NCBI GenBank assembly: GCA_964496755.1
Contig: CAZCBD010000033.1
Span: forward strand, 1-17,998
Length of the DNA stretch: 17,998 nt
Reading direction: 5' to 3'
Source of the DNA: CAZCBD01 sp964496755
GTDB taxonomy: Bacteria; Bacteroidota; Ignavibacteria; Ignavibacteriales; Melioribacteraceae
Shown one piece after another: positions 1 to 8,358 of the stretch. Numbering within the stretch: position 1 is the stretch's first letter; each line of letters starts with the position of its first letter. The notes beneath the pieces are model-generated. The model was not told the origin of the DNA and made no database searches. It was given only the letters and a program-made list of their open reading frames with translations. The position numbers were made by a program, and so were the translations under genes.

Positions 1-79
1 AAACTGATTTAAACTTATAAATAGCAATAAATGAAAATTTGTTTTATTTTCTACCTATCAAAATTTCTTTTAAACAGTA

Positions 80-2281
80 ATGGATAATTCCGAAAAACTT
101 TTTCAAAATGTTCAATACTTAAAATCGGTTGGACCCAAAAGAGCTAAAGCCTTTAATAAAGCCGGTATTAATTCTATCTATGATTTACTATTCTATTTTC
201 CGGTCAAATATCTCGATAGAACAAAATTAATTAATACACAGCAAGTTATCGAATACGTAATTAATGGTTATGAAGGCGAAGTTACTATAATTGGAAAAGT
301 CGATAGTACGGAACTAATCAACACTTCAAAATACAGGTCCAAATTTTCAAAGAATATTTTTAAAGTACACTTTAGAGACGATACAGGTTTTTTTGAATGC
401 GTATGGTTTCAAGGAATAAAATATTTTAAAAATAAATTTAATAAAAATGATATAGTTGCAATTTCCGCAAAACCCGTAATTTCCAAATACGGCCATTTAC
501 AATTCACGCATCCGGACTTTGATAAACTTGACGAAACAGAATCGTTGGAATTTTTAAACACCGGTAAAATTATTCCTTTCTATAAACTAACAAAAGAATT
601 GAAGAGTAGTAATTTAGGAGACATCCAATTAAGAAAAATTATTTCAGGAGCAGTGAAAGAATATAAAAACTACATTAACGAAACATTACCTGCAGCATTA
701 TTAGCAAAAAACCATCTTCCTTCAATTAATAAAGCTATTACCGAAATTCACTTCCCTTCCACCACCGAGAAATTATTAATTGCACAAAAAAGATTTAAAT
801 TCGAAGAATTATTTTACTTAGAAATAATTATTGCTAAAAGAAAATTCTTTACAAAATATCACACAAAAGGATTCTCATTAAAACCCAAAACAAATTTAAT
901 AAAAGCTTTTTTAAAAACATTACCCTTTAATTTAACAAACGCTCAATTAAAAACATTATCAGAAATAAAAAAAGACATGAGCGAAACTACACCCATGAAT
1001 AGATTAATTCAGGGCGATGTAGGCTCAGGCAAAACAATTGTAGCCTTAGTGGCAATGCTGATTGCAATTGACAGTGGTTTTCAATGTGCTTTAATGGCTC
1101 CAACAGAAATACTAGCTTCACAGCACTTTGAAAATATTTCAGCATTACTTAAAAATTTTGATGTTAAAGTAAATTTACTTCTTGGCGGAAGAAGTTCAAA
1201 AGAAAAAGTCAAAACCCTTAAAAATATTGAAACAGGTAAATCACAAATTGTTATCGGCACACATGCTTTAATTGAAGAACAGGTGGTATTTTCAAAACTC
1301 GGATTAATTGTAATTGATGAACAACATCGCTTCGGGGTTGCCCAACGAGCCAAATTAATTGGTAAATCTTTTACACCGGATATTTTAATTATGACCGCCA
1401 CTCCTATTCCGCGTACATTATCAATGACCTTGTATGGTGATTTGGATATTTCTATTATTGACCAACTACCAGCTAATAGAATTCCAATTCAAACTTTTGT
1501 ACGCAATGAAAACAGACTACCCAAAATATATAAATTTATAATTGATAAAATTAAAGAGGGATATCAATCCTACATTGTTTACCCACTTGTTGAAGAATCT
1601 GAAAAATTAGACTTGAAATCAGCAATAGAATATTTTGAAAAACTGAAACTTACATTTTTCAAAAACATAAGAGTTGGATTATTGCACGGAAAAATGAACT
1701 GGCAGGAAAAAGAAAGTATGATGAAAAAATTTGCCGCCAAAGAATTTGATGTTTTGTTTTCAACTACTGTAATTGAAGTGGGTATTGATATTCCCGACGC
1801 AAATATTATTTTAATTAACGACGCACATAGATTCGGACTTTCGCAATTGCATCAATTACGAGGTCGTGTTGGCAGAAGCAATAAACAAGCTTATTGTATT
1901 TTGGTAACAAATAAAACAATTGAATCGCGCTCTGCAAATCTAGATTATAATTTTGAATTTATGTCGAAAACAGATATTGAAAAAAGTAAGGCGGCAATTA
2001 GATTAAATGCAATGCAAAATATTAGTAATGGATTTGATCTTTCTGAAATTGATTTTAAACTTCGCGGACCGGGAAACATTTTCGGAAAAGAACAAAGCGG
2101 ATTGCCTTCACTAATATTTTCCGATATAATTAAAGATTCTGAAATTTTAATTGCCGCAAAAAATGAAGCATTTGGAATTATAAATAATGATCCCGAATTG
2201 AACAATGAAAAAAACAAGATTCTAAAATATACGCTTACAAAAAAATATAACTCCGAAATTGACTTTATTAATATCGCCTAA
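80..2281 (+). CDS. recG: ATP-dependent DNA helicase RecG
   Basis: Double-stranded DNA translocase that remodels stalled replication forks and branch-migrates Holliday junctions in the cytoplasm. The 733-residue protein is close to the family's usual length and has the RecG domain order: an N-terminal wedge region with an OB fold (about residues 65-150), then two helicase lobes. Lobe 1 shows Walker A QGDVGSGKT (311-319), the DEQH box (413-416) and motif III MTATPIPRT (438-446). Lobe 2 carries the late helicase motif HQLRGRVGRS (591-600), followed by the TRG-like region. The ATG at 80 is chosen because it gives a full N-terminus, although no Shine-Dalgarno is visible in front of it. The gene stands alone on this strand and its TAA overlaps the nadK stop on the other strand. 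Identification is very secure. Confidence 0.97.
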   Translation: MDNSEKLFQNVQYLKSVGPKRAKAFNKAGINSIYDLLFYFPVKYLDRTKLINTQQVIEYVINGYEGEVTIIGKVDSTELINTSKYRSKFSKNIFKVHFRDDTGFFECVWFQGIKYFKNKFNKNDIVAISAKPVISKYGHLQFTHPDFDKLDETESLEFLNTGKIIPFYKLTKELKSSNLGDIQLRKIISGAVKEYKNYINETLPAALLAKNHLPSINKAITEIHFPSTTEKLLIAQKRFKFEELFYLEIIIAKRKFFTKYHTKGFSLKPKTNLIKAFLKTLPFNLTNAQLKTLSEIKKDMSETTPMNRLIQGDVGSGKTIVALVAMLIAIDSGFQCALMAPTEILASQHFENISALLKNFDVKVNLLLGGRSSKEKVKTLKNIETGKSQIVIGTHALIEEQVVFSKLGLIVIDEQHRFGVAQRAKLIGKSFTPDILIMTATPIPRTLSMTLYGDLDISIIDQLPANRIPIQTFVRNENRLPKIYKFIIDKIKEGYQSYIVYPLVEESEKLDLKSAIEYFEKLKLTFFKNIRVGLLHGKMNWQEKESMMKKFAAKEFDVLFSTTVIEVGIDIPDANIILINDAHRFGLSQLHQLRGRVGRSNKQAYCILVTNKTIESRSANLDYNFEFMSKTDIEKSKAAIRLNAMQNISNGFDLSEIDFKLRGPGNIFGKEQSGLPSLIFSDIIKDSEILIAAKNEAFGIINNDPELNNEKNKILKYTLTKKYNSEIDFINIA

Positions 2282-3165
2282 AAACCATTACTGTTTCTAA
2301 CATCCAGTCCCCAGAAAAACTTCTGCCGCAAAACATTAAAATATGATGTGGATTTAGTATGCACAAGCTTAACGCATTTAGTAGATTTTTTTATTTCAAG
2401 TGTAAAATTTGAATCATAATATTCAACTCTCTGTCCGTCACAACTAACTTGCACACTTGTATGAAGAGATTTTACCGTTACAATTATTCTTTGATTTCCG
2501 GACAAAACCAAAGGACGCATTGTTAAAGAGTGCGGGGCAATTGGTGAGAGTGTAATTACATCTGTGTTTGGCGAAACAATCGGGCCGCCGGTTGAAAGTG
2601 AATAACCGGTAGAACCTGTTGGGGTGGCAATAATTAAACCATCTGCCGAAAATGTAGCTACATAATCTTCGTCAACCTTTACTGTTAACTCAATCATTTT
2701 TGCCCAACCACCTTTATCGATAACTATATCATTTACCGCATATAAAGGTTGTCTTTCTTTATTCAAACAGATTCCATCTAATGCCATTCTGTATCCTATG
2801 GAATACTCGCCCCTTTTCAGTTCAGTTAAAAACTCATCCAAATTTTCAACATAATATTCTGCTAAAAAGCCAAGCTTACCGATATTAATTCCACATATAG
2901 GCGTTCTGGAATTCCGAGATTTGTATGCAGTTGCAAGAAGAGTGCCGTCTCCGCCAACAGAAAAAATAATATCAACATTCTTGAGCAACTCTTCATCCGC
3001 TACTACAAACTGTCTATCAAGCATCGGATAAATTTCATCTGTAATTTTATTTATTGAAGCACTGATAAAATATTCAAATTGATACTTTTCTAAACTCTTA
3101 ATTATTTTAATAATAATTTTTGCAATGTCTTTTTTCGATGTATTTGGGATTATCCCAATCTTCAT
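2278..3165 (-). CDS. nadK: NAD kinase
   Basis: Phosphorylates NAD+ to NADP+ with ATP (or polyphosphate in some members) in the cytoplasm, supplying NADP for biosynthesis. The 295-residue product has the GGDGT motif (71-75) of the NAD kinase/diacylglycerol kinase-like fold, NIGKLGFL (94-101), the VND motif (144-146) standing where many relatives have NE, and the glycine/serine-rich TPTGSTGYSLSTGGP stretch (181-195). It ends in the FFWGLD tail seen in related bacteria. A longer reading from a TTG at 3189 is possible. I chose the ATG at 3165 because AAGGAG lies about 7 bases upstream and the protein then begins MKIGIIPN, as NAD kinases usually do. The ATG overlaps the TGA of the upstream glycosyltransferase (ATGA), which suggests translational coupling. 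Confidence 0.96.
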   Translation of the reverse strand: MKIGIIPNTSKKDIAKIIIKIIKSLEKYQFEYFISASINKITDEIYPMLDRQFVVADEELLKNVDIIFSVGGDGTLLATAYKSRNSRTPICGINIGKLGFLAEYYVENLDEFLTELKRGEYSIGYRMALDGICLNKERQPLYAVNDIVIDKGGWAKMIELTVKVDEDYVATFSADGLIIATPTGSTGYSLSTGGPIVSPNTDVITLSPIAPHSLTMRPLVLSGNQRIIVTVKSLHTSVQVSCDGQRVEYYDSNFTLEIKKSTKCVKLVHTKSTSYFNVLRQKFFWGLDVRNSNGF

Positions 3166-3932
3166 TTTGTTGCTCCTTTTATTTCCCAAAGTTTTACATA
3201 CTTAACAAAAACATACGCCGATGAAAGCATTGCCAAAACTAATCCGTGATAGCCATCCAAAAAACCTAATCGCAAAAAAAACATTTTAACAAAAATAAAA
3301 ATAGGCCTCAATAAAATATCTTTCAAAAAAACTTTCCTATTTTTTTTCAATAAATCGTTTGCAGCCAGCGAAGTATAATTATTTAATTTTTCAAAATAAT
3401 GAGTTAAATTAGGATCGGTATAATGATTTAAATCATTTGCAAGCTTGCCCACTTCCCCTTCAAAAACAAGATGTTCATGAACATTGCTATCCGAAAATTT
3501 TGCAAAATTTTTATTAAACAAACGATTTACTCTTCCCGGATACCATCCACTGTGTTTTATCCATTTCCCTAAGAAAAATGCCCGCCTTGCCACTGAATAT
3601 ACTCTGTACTTCTTGTGTCCATTTTTAAATTGCTTTAATTCCTCGGCAAGTTCAGTTGTAATTTCCTCATCGGCATCAATCCAAAATATCCAATCATTAC
3701 AGGCTAGTTGAGTAGCCATTTGTTTTGTTTTTGAAAATCCCTGCCATTGAACCTCTTTACAAACAACTTTTTTGAATTGAGCAGCAACTTCTTTTGTTCT
3801 ATCCGTGGTTTTATTATCAATTAGAAGAATGATTTCATCAATGCACCCCAGCTGACTTTCAATACATCGCTGAATATTAGCTTCTTCGTTTTTAGCAATA
3901 ATTATGGAAGATATTTTTGTTTTGTTTGTCAT
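3162..3932 (-). CDS. WaaE/KdtX-like family 2 glycosyltransferase
   Basis: Predicted GT-A-fold glycosyltransferase that transfers a sugar from a nucleotide-sugar donor, probably onto lipopolysaccharide core or another envelope glycan at the cytoplasmic face of the membrane. The 256-residue reading starts with SSIIIAKNEEANI, the usual family 2 opening, and has DADEE (86-90) as the metal/donor DxD site. The GWYPG and VHEHLVFEG segments and the hydrophobic C-terminal part (about 205-250) are typical of the WaaE/KdtX group. A TTG at 3956 would add eight residues. The ATG at 3932 is preferred because it sits just before the conserved beta strand. It is the first gene of a pair with nadK and a paralogue of the gene at 6727-7461. 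The sugar donor and acceptor cannot be read from the sequence. Confidence 0.85.
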   Translation of the reverse strand: MTNKTKISSIIIAKNEEANIQRCIESQLGCIDEIILLIDNKTTDRTKEVAAQFKKVVCKEVQWQGFSKTKQMATQLACNDWIFWIDADEEITTELAEELKQFKNGHKKYRVYSVARRAFFLGKWIKHSGWYPGRVNRLFNKNFAKFSDSNVHEHLVFEGEVGKLANDLNHYTDPNLTHYFEKLNNYTSLAANDLLKKNRKVFLKDILLRPIFIFVKMFFLRLGFLDGYHGLVLAMLSSAYVFVKYVKLWEIKGATK

Positions 3933-3953
3933 TTGCTCATTTTTTTTGATTAT

Positions 3954-3961
3954 CAAAGATA
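3954..3961 (-). promoter_or_regulatory. Candidate Bacteroidota-type -7 box for the glycosyltransferase-nadK pair
   Basis: On the minus strand this reads TATCTTTG, a full match to the TAnnTTTG -7 element known from Bacteroidota housekeeping promoters. It lies 21 bases before the preferred ATG at 3932. No TTG element is visible at the expected -33 distance, so this is a weak call in AT-rich DNA. If it is right, transcription begins inside the TTG-start extension and supports the shorter protein. Confidence 0.3.
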
Positions 3962-4020
3962 TTAAAATTTTGTTTTATTAATTGTAGAAAAGAGAAATTT
4001 AAAAGTAGATTTTTTTTACC

Positions 4021-4028
4021 TATCTTTC
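4021..4028 (+). promoter_or_regulatory. Candidate -7-like box for the msbA-like operon
   Basis: TATCTTTC differs from TAnnTTTG at one position and lies 28 bases before the msbA-like ATG. It sits in the 100-base divergent gap, facing away from the box at 3954-3961. No clear -33 element is visible. The preceding bases make TACCTATC (4017-4024), which also occurs at 52-59 in front of recG. Confidence 0.22.
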
Positions 4029-4056
4029 GAAATATTATCTACTAAATTTTGGCACA

Positions 4057-5886
4057 ATGAAAACATATTTAAAATTTTTCAAGTATTTCAAAAATTATAT
4101 CCGCCCCTTATTGACAGCAAATCTATTCATGATTCTATACATTTTGTTTAATGTAATATCAATTGCTCTTGTAATGCCATTTGTAGATTTGCTTTTCAAA
4201 CAAGTACCTGCAAAAAAAATTATTTCTGTTCCCGCTTTCACCTTTATGAATTTTAAGGAATTTTTTCAGGCTAAATTTGCAGAACTACTTGCCTCGCATA
4301 ATCATATAGAAGTTTTGACATATATATGCATATTAATCTTTATTAGCTTTTTGTTAAAAAATATTTTTGCCTTCTTTCAAACTTATTTCATGTCAACGGT
4401 GGAACAGGGAATAGTATATGAAATTCAAACCGGACTTTACTCTCATTTACATAAACTGTCGTTAAGTTTTTTTACGGAAGAAAAAAAAGGCAATTTAATT
4501 TCAAGAATTGTAAATGATGTAAAAATTATTAACGATTCAATGGTTGCGGTAATCAACAGTATTTTTCGCGATCCCCCTCAAATAGTAATATTTACAATCG
4601 TATTGTTTCTATTAAACTGGAAGCTAACATTATTTATACTGATATTGTTACCCATTTTAGCATTTGTGCTAAGCAAAATAGGCAATTCCATTAAAAGAAA
4701 AAGTATTCAATCTCAAGAAAGAATCTCCGATGTAACATCAATTCTTGACGAAACTCTAGGAGGCATTAGAATTGTTAAAGCTTTTAACATGCAAGATTAT
4801 GAGGTTTCTAAATTTCAGAATGAAGTAAAAAAGTATTACAGAACCTTAATTTCATTAATTAGAAAAAGAGCTTTGGCATCACCTATAACGGAAATGATAA
4901 GCATCTTATTTGTAGTATCCTTTCTATACTTTGTTGGCTATGGCGTATTAAGTGGCGAAGATGCAATGACTCCCGGACAGTTTGTCTTATATCTCGGATT
5001 TATTTTTCAAATGATGCCGTCTCTAAAATTATTCGGACAGGTCTTCAATAGTATTAAAGAAGGAATAGCCGCCGGCGAAAGAGTCTTTTCGGTTTTGGAA
5101 ACTAAGCCTAAAATTCAAAATGCAGAAAACGCTGTGGAAATTAACAACTTCAATAAATCAATTACTTTTGAAAATGTCGATTTTAGATATGAAACAGGCC
5201 CTTTAATCTTAAATAATTTAAGTTTAAAAATAAATAAAGGTGAAATAGTTGCTATTGTTGGACCAAGTGGTGCAGGAAAATCAACCCTTGCAGATTTAAT
5301 TCCACGATTTTATGATGTTACTGCCGGAGCAATTAAAATTGACGATATCAACATCAAAAATATTAAAATTGAAAGTTTGCTTAAATTAATTGGAATTGTA
5401 ACACAAGAAACTTTTTTGTTTAATGATACAATTAAAAATAATATATCCTACGGAACCGATAGATTTTCACAAGAGGAAATAGAAGCTGCTGCAAAAATGG
5501 CAAACGCACACGAATTTATCGTAAAAATGACAAATGGATATAATACATTAATTGGTGATCGAGGTGTTAAAATCTCAGGTGGACAAAGACAACGTTTGGC
5601 AATTGCACGCGCTCTTTTGAAAAATCCTCCAATATTAATTCTCGATGAAGCCACTTCGGCACTTGATACAGAATCGGAAATTTTGGTGCAGAATGCAATT
5701 GAAAATTTGATGCGCGGAAGAACTTCCATTGTTATTGCCCATAGATTATCAACTATAATTAATGCTCATAAAATTGTTGTAATCGAAAAAGGAAAAATTG
5801 TTGAGCAAGGCAAACACAGCGAACTGCTTACTAAAAACGGACTTTATAAAAAATTATATAATCTTCAATTCAAAGGAACAAGATAA
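4057..5886 (+). CDS. MsbA-like ABC exporter (lipid A/glycolipid flippase family)
   Basis: Half-transporter of the type I ABC exporter fold, with the membrane domain fused to the ATPase. It is expected to work as a homodimer in the inner membrane and to flip a lipid-linked glycan or lipid A-core outward. The 609 residues carry about six hydrophobic segments in the first 330, including strong ones near 86-109, 175-207 and 278-300. The nucleotide-binding domain has Walker A GPSGAGKST (402-410), Q-loop Q450, signature SGGQ (507-510), Walker B ILILDE (526-531) and H-loop H562, so it looks catalytically intact. The glycosyltransferase 2 bases downstream and the WaaE-like genes on both sides favour an envelope glycolipid over a drug as substrate. 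MsbA-like is a family-level call, because multidrug and peptide exporters share these motifs. No Shine-Dalgarno is apparent. Confidence 0.85.
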   Translation: MKTYLKFFKYFKNYIRPLLTANLFMILYILFNVISIALVMPFVDLLFKQVPAKKIISVPAFTFMNFKEFFQAKFAELLASHNHIEVLTYICILIFISFLLKNIFAFFQTYFMSTVEQGIVYEIQTGLYSHLHKLSLSFFTEEKKGNLISRIVNDVKIINDSMVAVINSIFRDPPQIVIFTIVLFLLNWKLTLFILILLPILAFVLSKIGNSIKRKSIQSQERISDVTSILDETLGGIRIVKAFNMQDYEVSKFQNEVKKYYRTLISLIRKRALASPITEMISILFVVSFLYFVGYGVLSGEDAMTPGQFVLYLGFIFQMMPSLKLFGQVFNSIKEGIAAGERVFSVLETKPKIQNAENAVEINNFNKSITFENVDFRYETGPLILNNLSLKINKGEIVAIVGPSGAGKSTLADLIPRFYDVTAGAIKIDDINIKNIKIESLLKLIGIVTQETFLFNDTIKNNISYGTDRFSQEEIEAAAKMANAHEFIVKMTNGYNTLIGDRGVKISGGQRQRLAIARALLKNPPILILDEATSALDTESEILVQNAIENLMRGRTSIVIAHRLSTIINAHKIVVIEKGKIVEQGKHSELLTKNGLYKKLYNLQFKGTR

Positions 5887-5888
5887 AA

Positions 5889-6725
5889 ATGAAAATATCA
5901 GGATTTACAATTATTAGAAACGGTGTACTATATGCATATCCATTTAAAGAAGCTATTCTCTCCGTACTTCCTCTTTGCGATGAGTTTATTGTGAATGTTG
6001 GTAAATCCGATGATGCAACCTTAGATGAAATAAAAGCACTTAACGAACCCAAGATTAAAATAATTGAAACCGAGTGGGACATGTCTCTAAGAAAAGGCGG
6101 CAAAGTTCTTTCCGTTGAAACAAATAAAGCACTTAAAGAATGTTCCGGCGACTGGTGCTTTTATATCCAATCGGACGAGGTTCTGCATGAAAAATATATT
6201 CCTGAAATTAAATACAATCTGGAAAAATATTTAAATAATGATAATGTTGACGGATTAAGATTCAATTATAAACATTTTTACGGTTCCTACGATTACTATC
6301 AAGACAATTACCGTAAATGGTACATCCGTGAAGTTAGAATCATCAAAAACAAAGAAAATATAGTTTCTTGGGGCGACGCTATGGACTTCCGATATCCAGA
6401 CGGTTCAAAGCTAAAAATGAAAGATATTAATGCCGAGATCTTTCATTACGGATGGGTAAAACCCCCTCATAAGTTACTTGAAAAACGAGCTGCTTTTGAA
6501 AGACTTTATCATAATGACGACAAAGTTAATGAAATTATGAATAATGTTACTACATTCGACGATTTGGGAAATTTAAAAAAATATACCGGCACCCATCCAT
6601 CTGTAATGAAAAAACTTATAAGCGAAAATAATTGGAAATTTGATGCTAAACTTGATAAACAATTACCAGATTGGATAAGAAAGATATTAATATTTTTTCA
6701 TCCAATATTAAAAAGATTGAATTAG
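5889..6725 (+). CDS. Family 2-like glycosyltransferase
   Basis: Predicted nucleotide-sugar glycosyltransferase of 278 residues in a GT-A-type subfamily found in many Gram-negative genomes. Its opening is MKISGFTIIRNGV, where classical family 2 enzymes have a xxIIAKNE-type strand. The CDEFIVNVGKSDDAT segment (30-44) corresponds to the donor-binding acidic region. DWCFYIQSDE (88-97) is where the DxD motif should lie, but here it reads QSDE (94-97) with D96 and E97. The second half, rich in aromatic and charged residues (WYIREVRII, FHYGWVKPP), resembles the acceptor side of these enzymes. The start codon is 2 bases after the msbA-like stop, with AAAGGA inside the exporter's 3' end, so the two are almost certainly cotranscribed. 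It likely acts on the glycan moved by that exporter. Its exact sugar is unknown. Confidence 0.78.
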   Translation: MKISGFTIIRNGVLYAYPFKEAILSVLPLCDEFIVNVGKSDDATLDEIKALNEPKIKIIETEWDMSLRKGGKVLSVETNKALKECSGDWCFYIQSDEVLHEKYIPEIKYNLEKYLNNDNVDGLRFNYKHFYGSYDYYQDNYRKWYIREVRIIKNKENIVSWGDAMDFRYPDGSKLKMKDINAEIFHYGWVKPPHKLLEKRAAFERLYHNDDKVNEIMNNVTTFDDLGNLKKYTGTHPSVMKKLISENNWKFDAKLDKQLPDWIRKILIFFHPILKRLN

Positions 6726-6726
6726 C

Positions 6727-7461
6727 TTAATTGTTTTCAAGTTCTTTTATTTTTACATATGTTAAAAATGTTGTGATTGAATTAAAAAAAGAAACAAGCA
6801 TTCCTCGATATCCATCTCGATATCCTTTCAGTGAAATAAAAAATCTAAAAAAAGCTGAAAAAGAATGAAGCAAAAGCATAAAAGCGTTTGATTTTTTTTT
6901 GCCCAAATATTCTTTTGCTTGAAGTGTTGAATAACGATTTATTTTTTCCAATGCTTCGGTAATTGAAGAATACGTATAATGGATTATGGGCTCTTCAATT
7001 ATTGCAACGCTTCCTTCTGTTTCAAAACCTTCGTGTACTAATCTATTGTTCATCTGTGTTTTTGACTTATTGAAAAATCTTAACTGATAATCTTTATCCC
7101 AACCACAAGTCTTAATTTTTTTACCTAGCAAATAATTATCTCTTTTAATCTTAAAAGCAGAAAAATCATTTACTTTGATATTCAATAATTTAAGTTTCAA
7201 TAATTCGGAAACTCTTTCATCGGCATCTAAACTTAAGACCCAATCATTAGTAGTTTGTTCTAATGCAAATCTTTTTTGCGCTGCAAACCCCTTCCACTTT
7301 TTTACATAAATTTTATTAGTAAATCTCTTTGCAATATTAACGGTATTATCAGAACTTTCCGAATCCACAAAAACAATTTCGTCTGCCCACTCTATAGTTT
7401 TTAAGCAATCTTCAATTTTTTTTTCTTCATTTCCGGCAATAATTATAACTGATATTTTCAT
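6727..7461 (-). CDS. WaaE/KdtX-like family 2 glycosyltransferase (second copy)
   Basis: Predicted GT-A glycosyltransferase of 244 residues, paralogous to the gene at 3162-3932. It has the same layout: SVIIIAGNEE opening, VDSESSDNT nucleotide-binding acidic loop (32-40), DADE (79-82) for metal and donor binding, a CGW segment, LVHEGFETEG in the acceptor domain, and a hydrophobic C-terminal region near 195-235. This copy keeps the more typical VDSESSDNT loop where the other has IDNKTTDRT. It probably adds a core sugar to lipopolysaccharide or a similar glycan. It starts 6 bases after the xerD stop, with AGAGG at the end of xerD as a ribosome site, so it rides on the pgpH-xerD transcript. It converges on the plus-strand glycosyltransferase with one base between their stop codons. 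Confidence 0.86.
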   Translation of the reverse strand: MKISVIIIAGNEEKKIEDCLKTIEWADEIVFVDSESSDNTVNIAKRFTNKIYVKKWKGFAAQKRFALEQTTNDWVLSLDADERVSELLKLKLLNIKVNDFSAFKIKRDNYLLGKKIKTCGWDKDYQLRFFNKSKTQMNNRLVHEGFETEGSVAIIEEPIIHYTYSSITEALEKINRYSTLQAKEYLGKKKSNAFMLLLHSFSAFFRFFISLKGYRDGYRGMLVSFFNSITTFLTYVKIKELENN

Positions 7462-7467
7462 AAAATA

Positions 7468-8358
7468 TTAACCTCTTGGATGACATTGTTTGTGAACCTG
7501 CAAAACATAACTTCTATCAATATGAGTATAAATTTGTGTTGTGGAAATATCCGAATGCCCCAACATTTCTTGAACACTTCTTAAATCTGCTCCCCCCTCT
7601 ATTAAATGAGTGGCAAACGAGTGTCTGAAAGTATGCGGATGAACTTCTTTGGTAATTTTAGCTGCGTCCACATATTTTCTAACTATTTTCCAGATTCCCA
7701 TTCGCGATAATTTATTACTACGTTTATTTAAAAATAAAATCCCAAAACTTTTTGCTTTATTCTCTAAAATGGGCCTAACTTTGATTAAATATTCTTTTAT
7801 CCATTTAAGAGCGCTACTACCAATAGGAACAATTCGTTGTTTATTTCCCTTACCCAAAATTCTAATTATCTCTTCTTTAAAATAAATATCGTTTACCTTT
7901 ACATTTATTAATTCACTAACCCTCAGTCCGGAGGAATAAAATAATTCCAAAATCGCCTTGTCACGTAATTCTAAATTATTAGTTACATCAGGTTGTGATA
8001 ATATTCTATCAATCTCTGATATTGTTAAAACAACGGGCAATTTTCTAATAATTTTTGTTGATGATAATTTATCGGTAGGATTAATCGAAATATAGTTCGA
8101 CATTAAAAGAAATTTAAAAAATCCTTTGAGCGATGAAACATATCTCGCAGTAGTTGCAGAACTAATTCCAAGTTTTTCAAAAAGTGAAAAGTATTCAACT
8201 AAATCATGATAACAAATGTCGTTAAAATCCAGTATATTATTCTCCTTGCAAAAGGCAATAAATTTTTGCAAATCATTTTGATATGAAGCAATAGTTTGTG
8301 CGGAAAGATTCTTCTCGTAATTCAAAACAGATAAATATTCTTTTAACAAACTTTGCAT
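7468..8358 (-). CDS. xerD: Site-specific tyrosine recombinase XerD
   Basis: Tyrosine recombinase that, with a XerC partner or alone, resolves chromosome dimers at dif at the end of replication. The 296 residues match the family length. The N-terminal core-binding SAM-like domain covers about 1-85 and the catalytic domain about 105-290. All catalytic residues are present: R146 in SSGLRVSEL, K170 in LGKGNKQR, H242 and R245 in HPHTFRHSF, H268 in LGHSD and nucleophile Y277 in TQIYTH. The C-terminus HKQCHPRG is the tail expected of XerD and argues against XerC. The ATG shares one base with the pgpH-like stop (TAATG), implying translational coupling. No dif-like site was recognised in the window. 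Confidence 0.93.
   Translation of the reverse strand: MQSLLKEYLSVLNYEKNLSAQTIASYQNDLQKFIAFCKENNILDFNDICYHDLVEYFSLFEKLGISSATTARYVSSLKGFFKFLLMSNYISINPTDKLSSTKIIRKLPVVLTISEIDRILSQPDVTNNLELRDKAILELFYSSGLRVSELINVKVNDIYFKEEIIRILGKGNKQRIVPIGSSALKWIKEYLIKVRPILENKAKSFGILFLNKRSNKLSRMGIWKIVRKYVDAAKITKEVHPHTFRHSFATHLIEGGADLRSVQEMLGHSDISTTQIYTHIDRSYVLQVHKQCHPRG

Noticed and set aside
1081..1401. Open frame on the minus strand inside recG, 106 codons
   Set aside because: It lies wholly inside the helicase domain of recG, its translation shows no domain, and it is explained as a shadow of a well-supported gene.
3163..3189. Longer nadK start at the TTG at 3189
   Set aside because: The ATG at 3165 has a strong AAGGAG site and gives the usual NAD kinase N-terminus, while the TTG has neither.
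3484..3711. Plus-strand open frame opposite the first WaaE-like gene
   Set aside because: Shadow of the glycosyltransferase on the other strand, with no ribosome site or recognisable protein.
3930..3956. Longer start of the first WaaE-like gene at the TTG at 3956
   Set aside because: The added residues are not part of the family fold, and the TTG overlaps the candidate -7 box.
7468..8358. XerD considered as an integrase of a mobile element or integron
   Set aside because: The HPRG tail, standard length, operon with pgpH-like and glycosyltransferase genes, and absence of attachment sites or phage genes fit the housekeeping recombinase.
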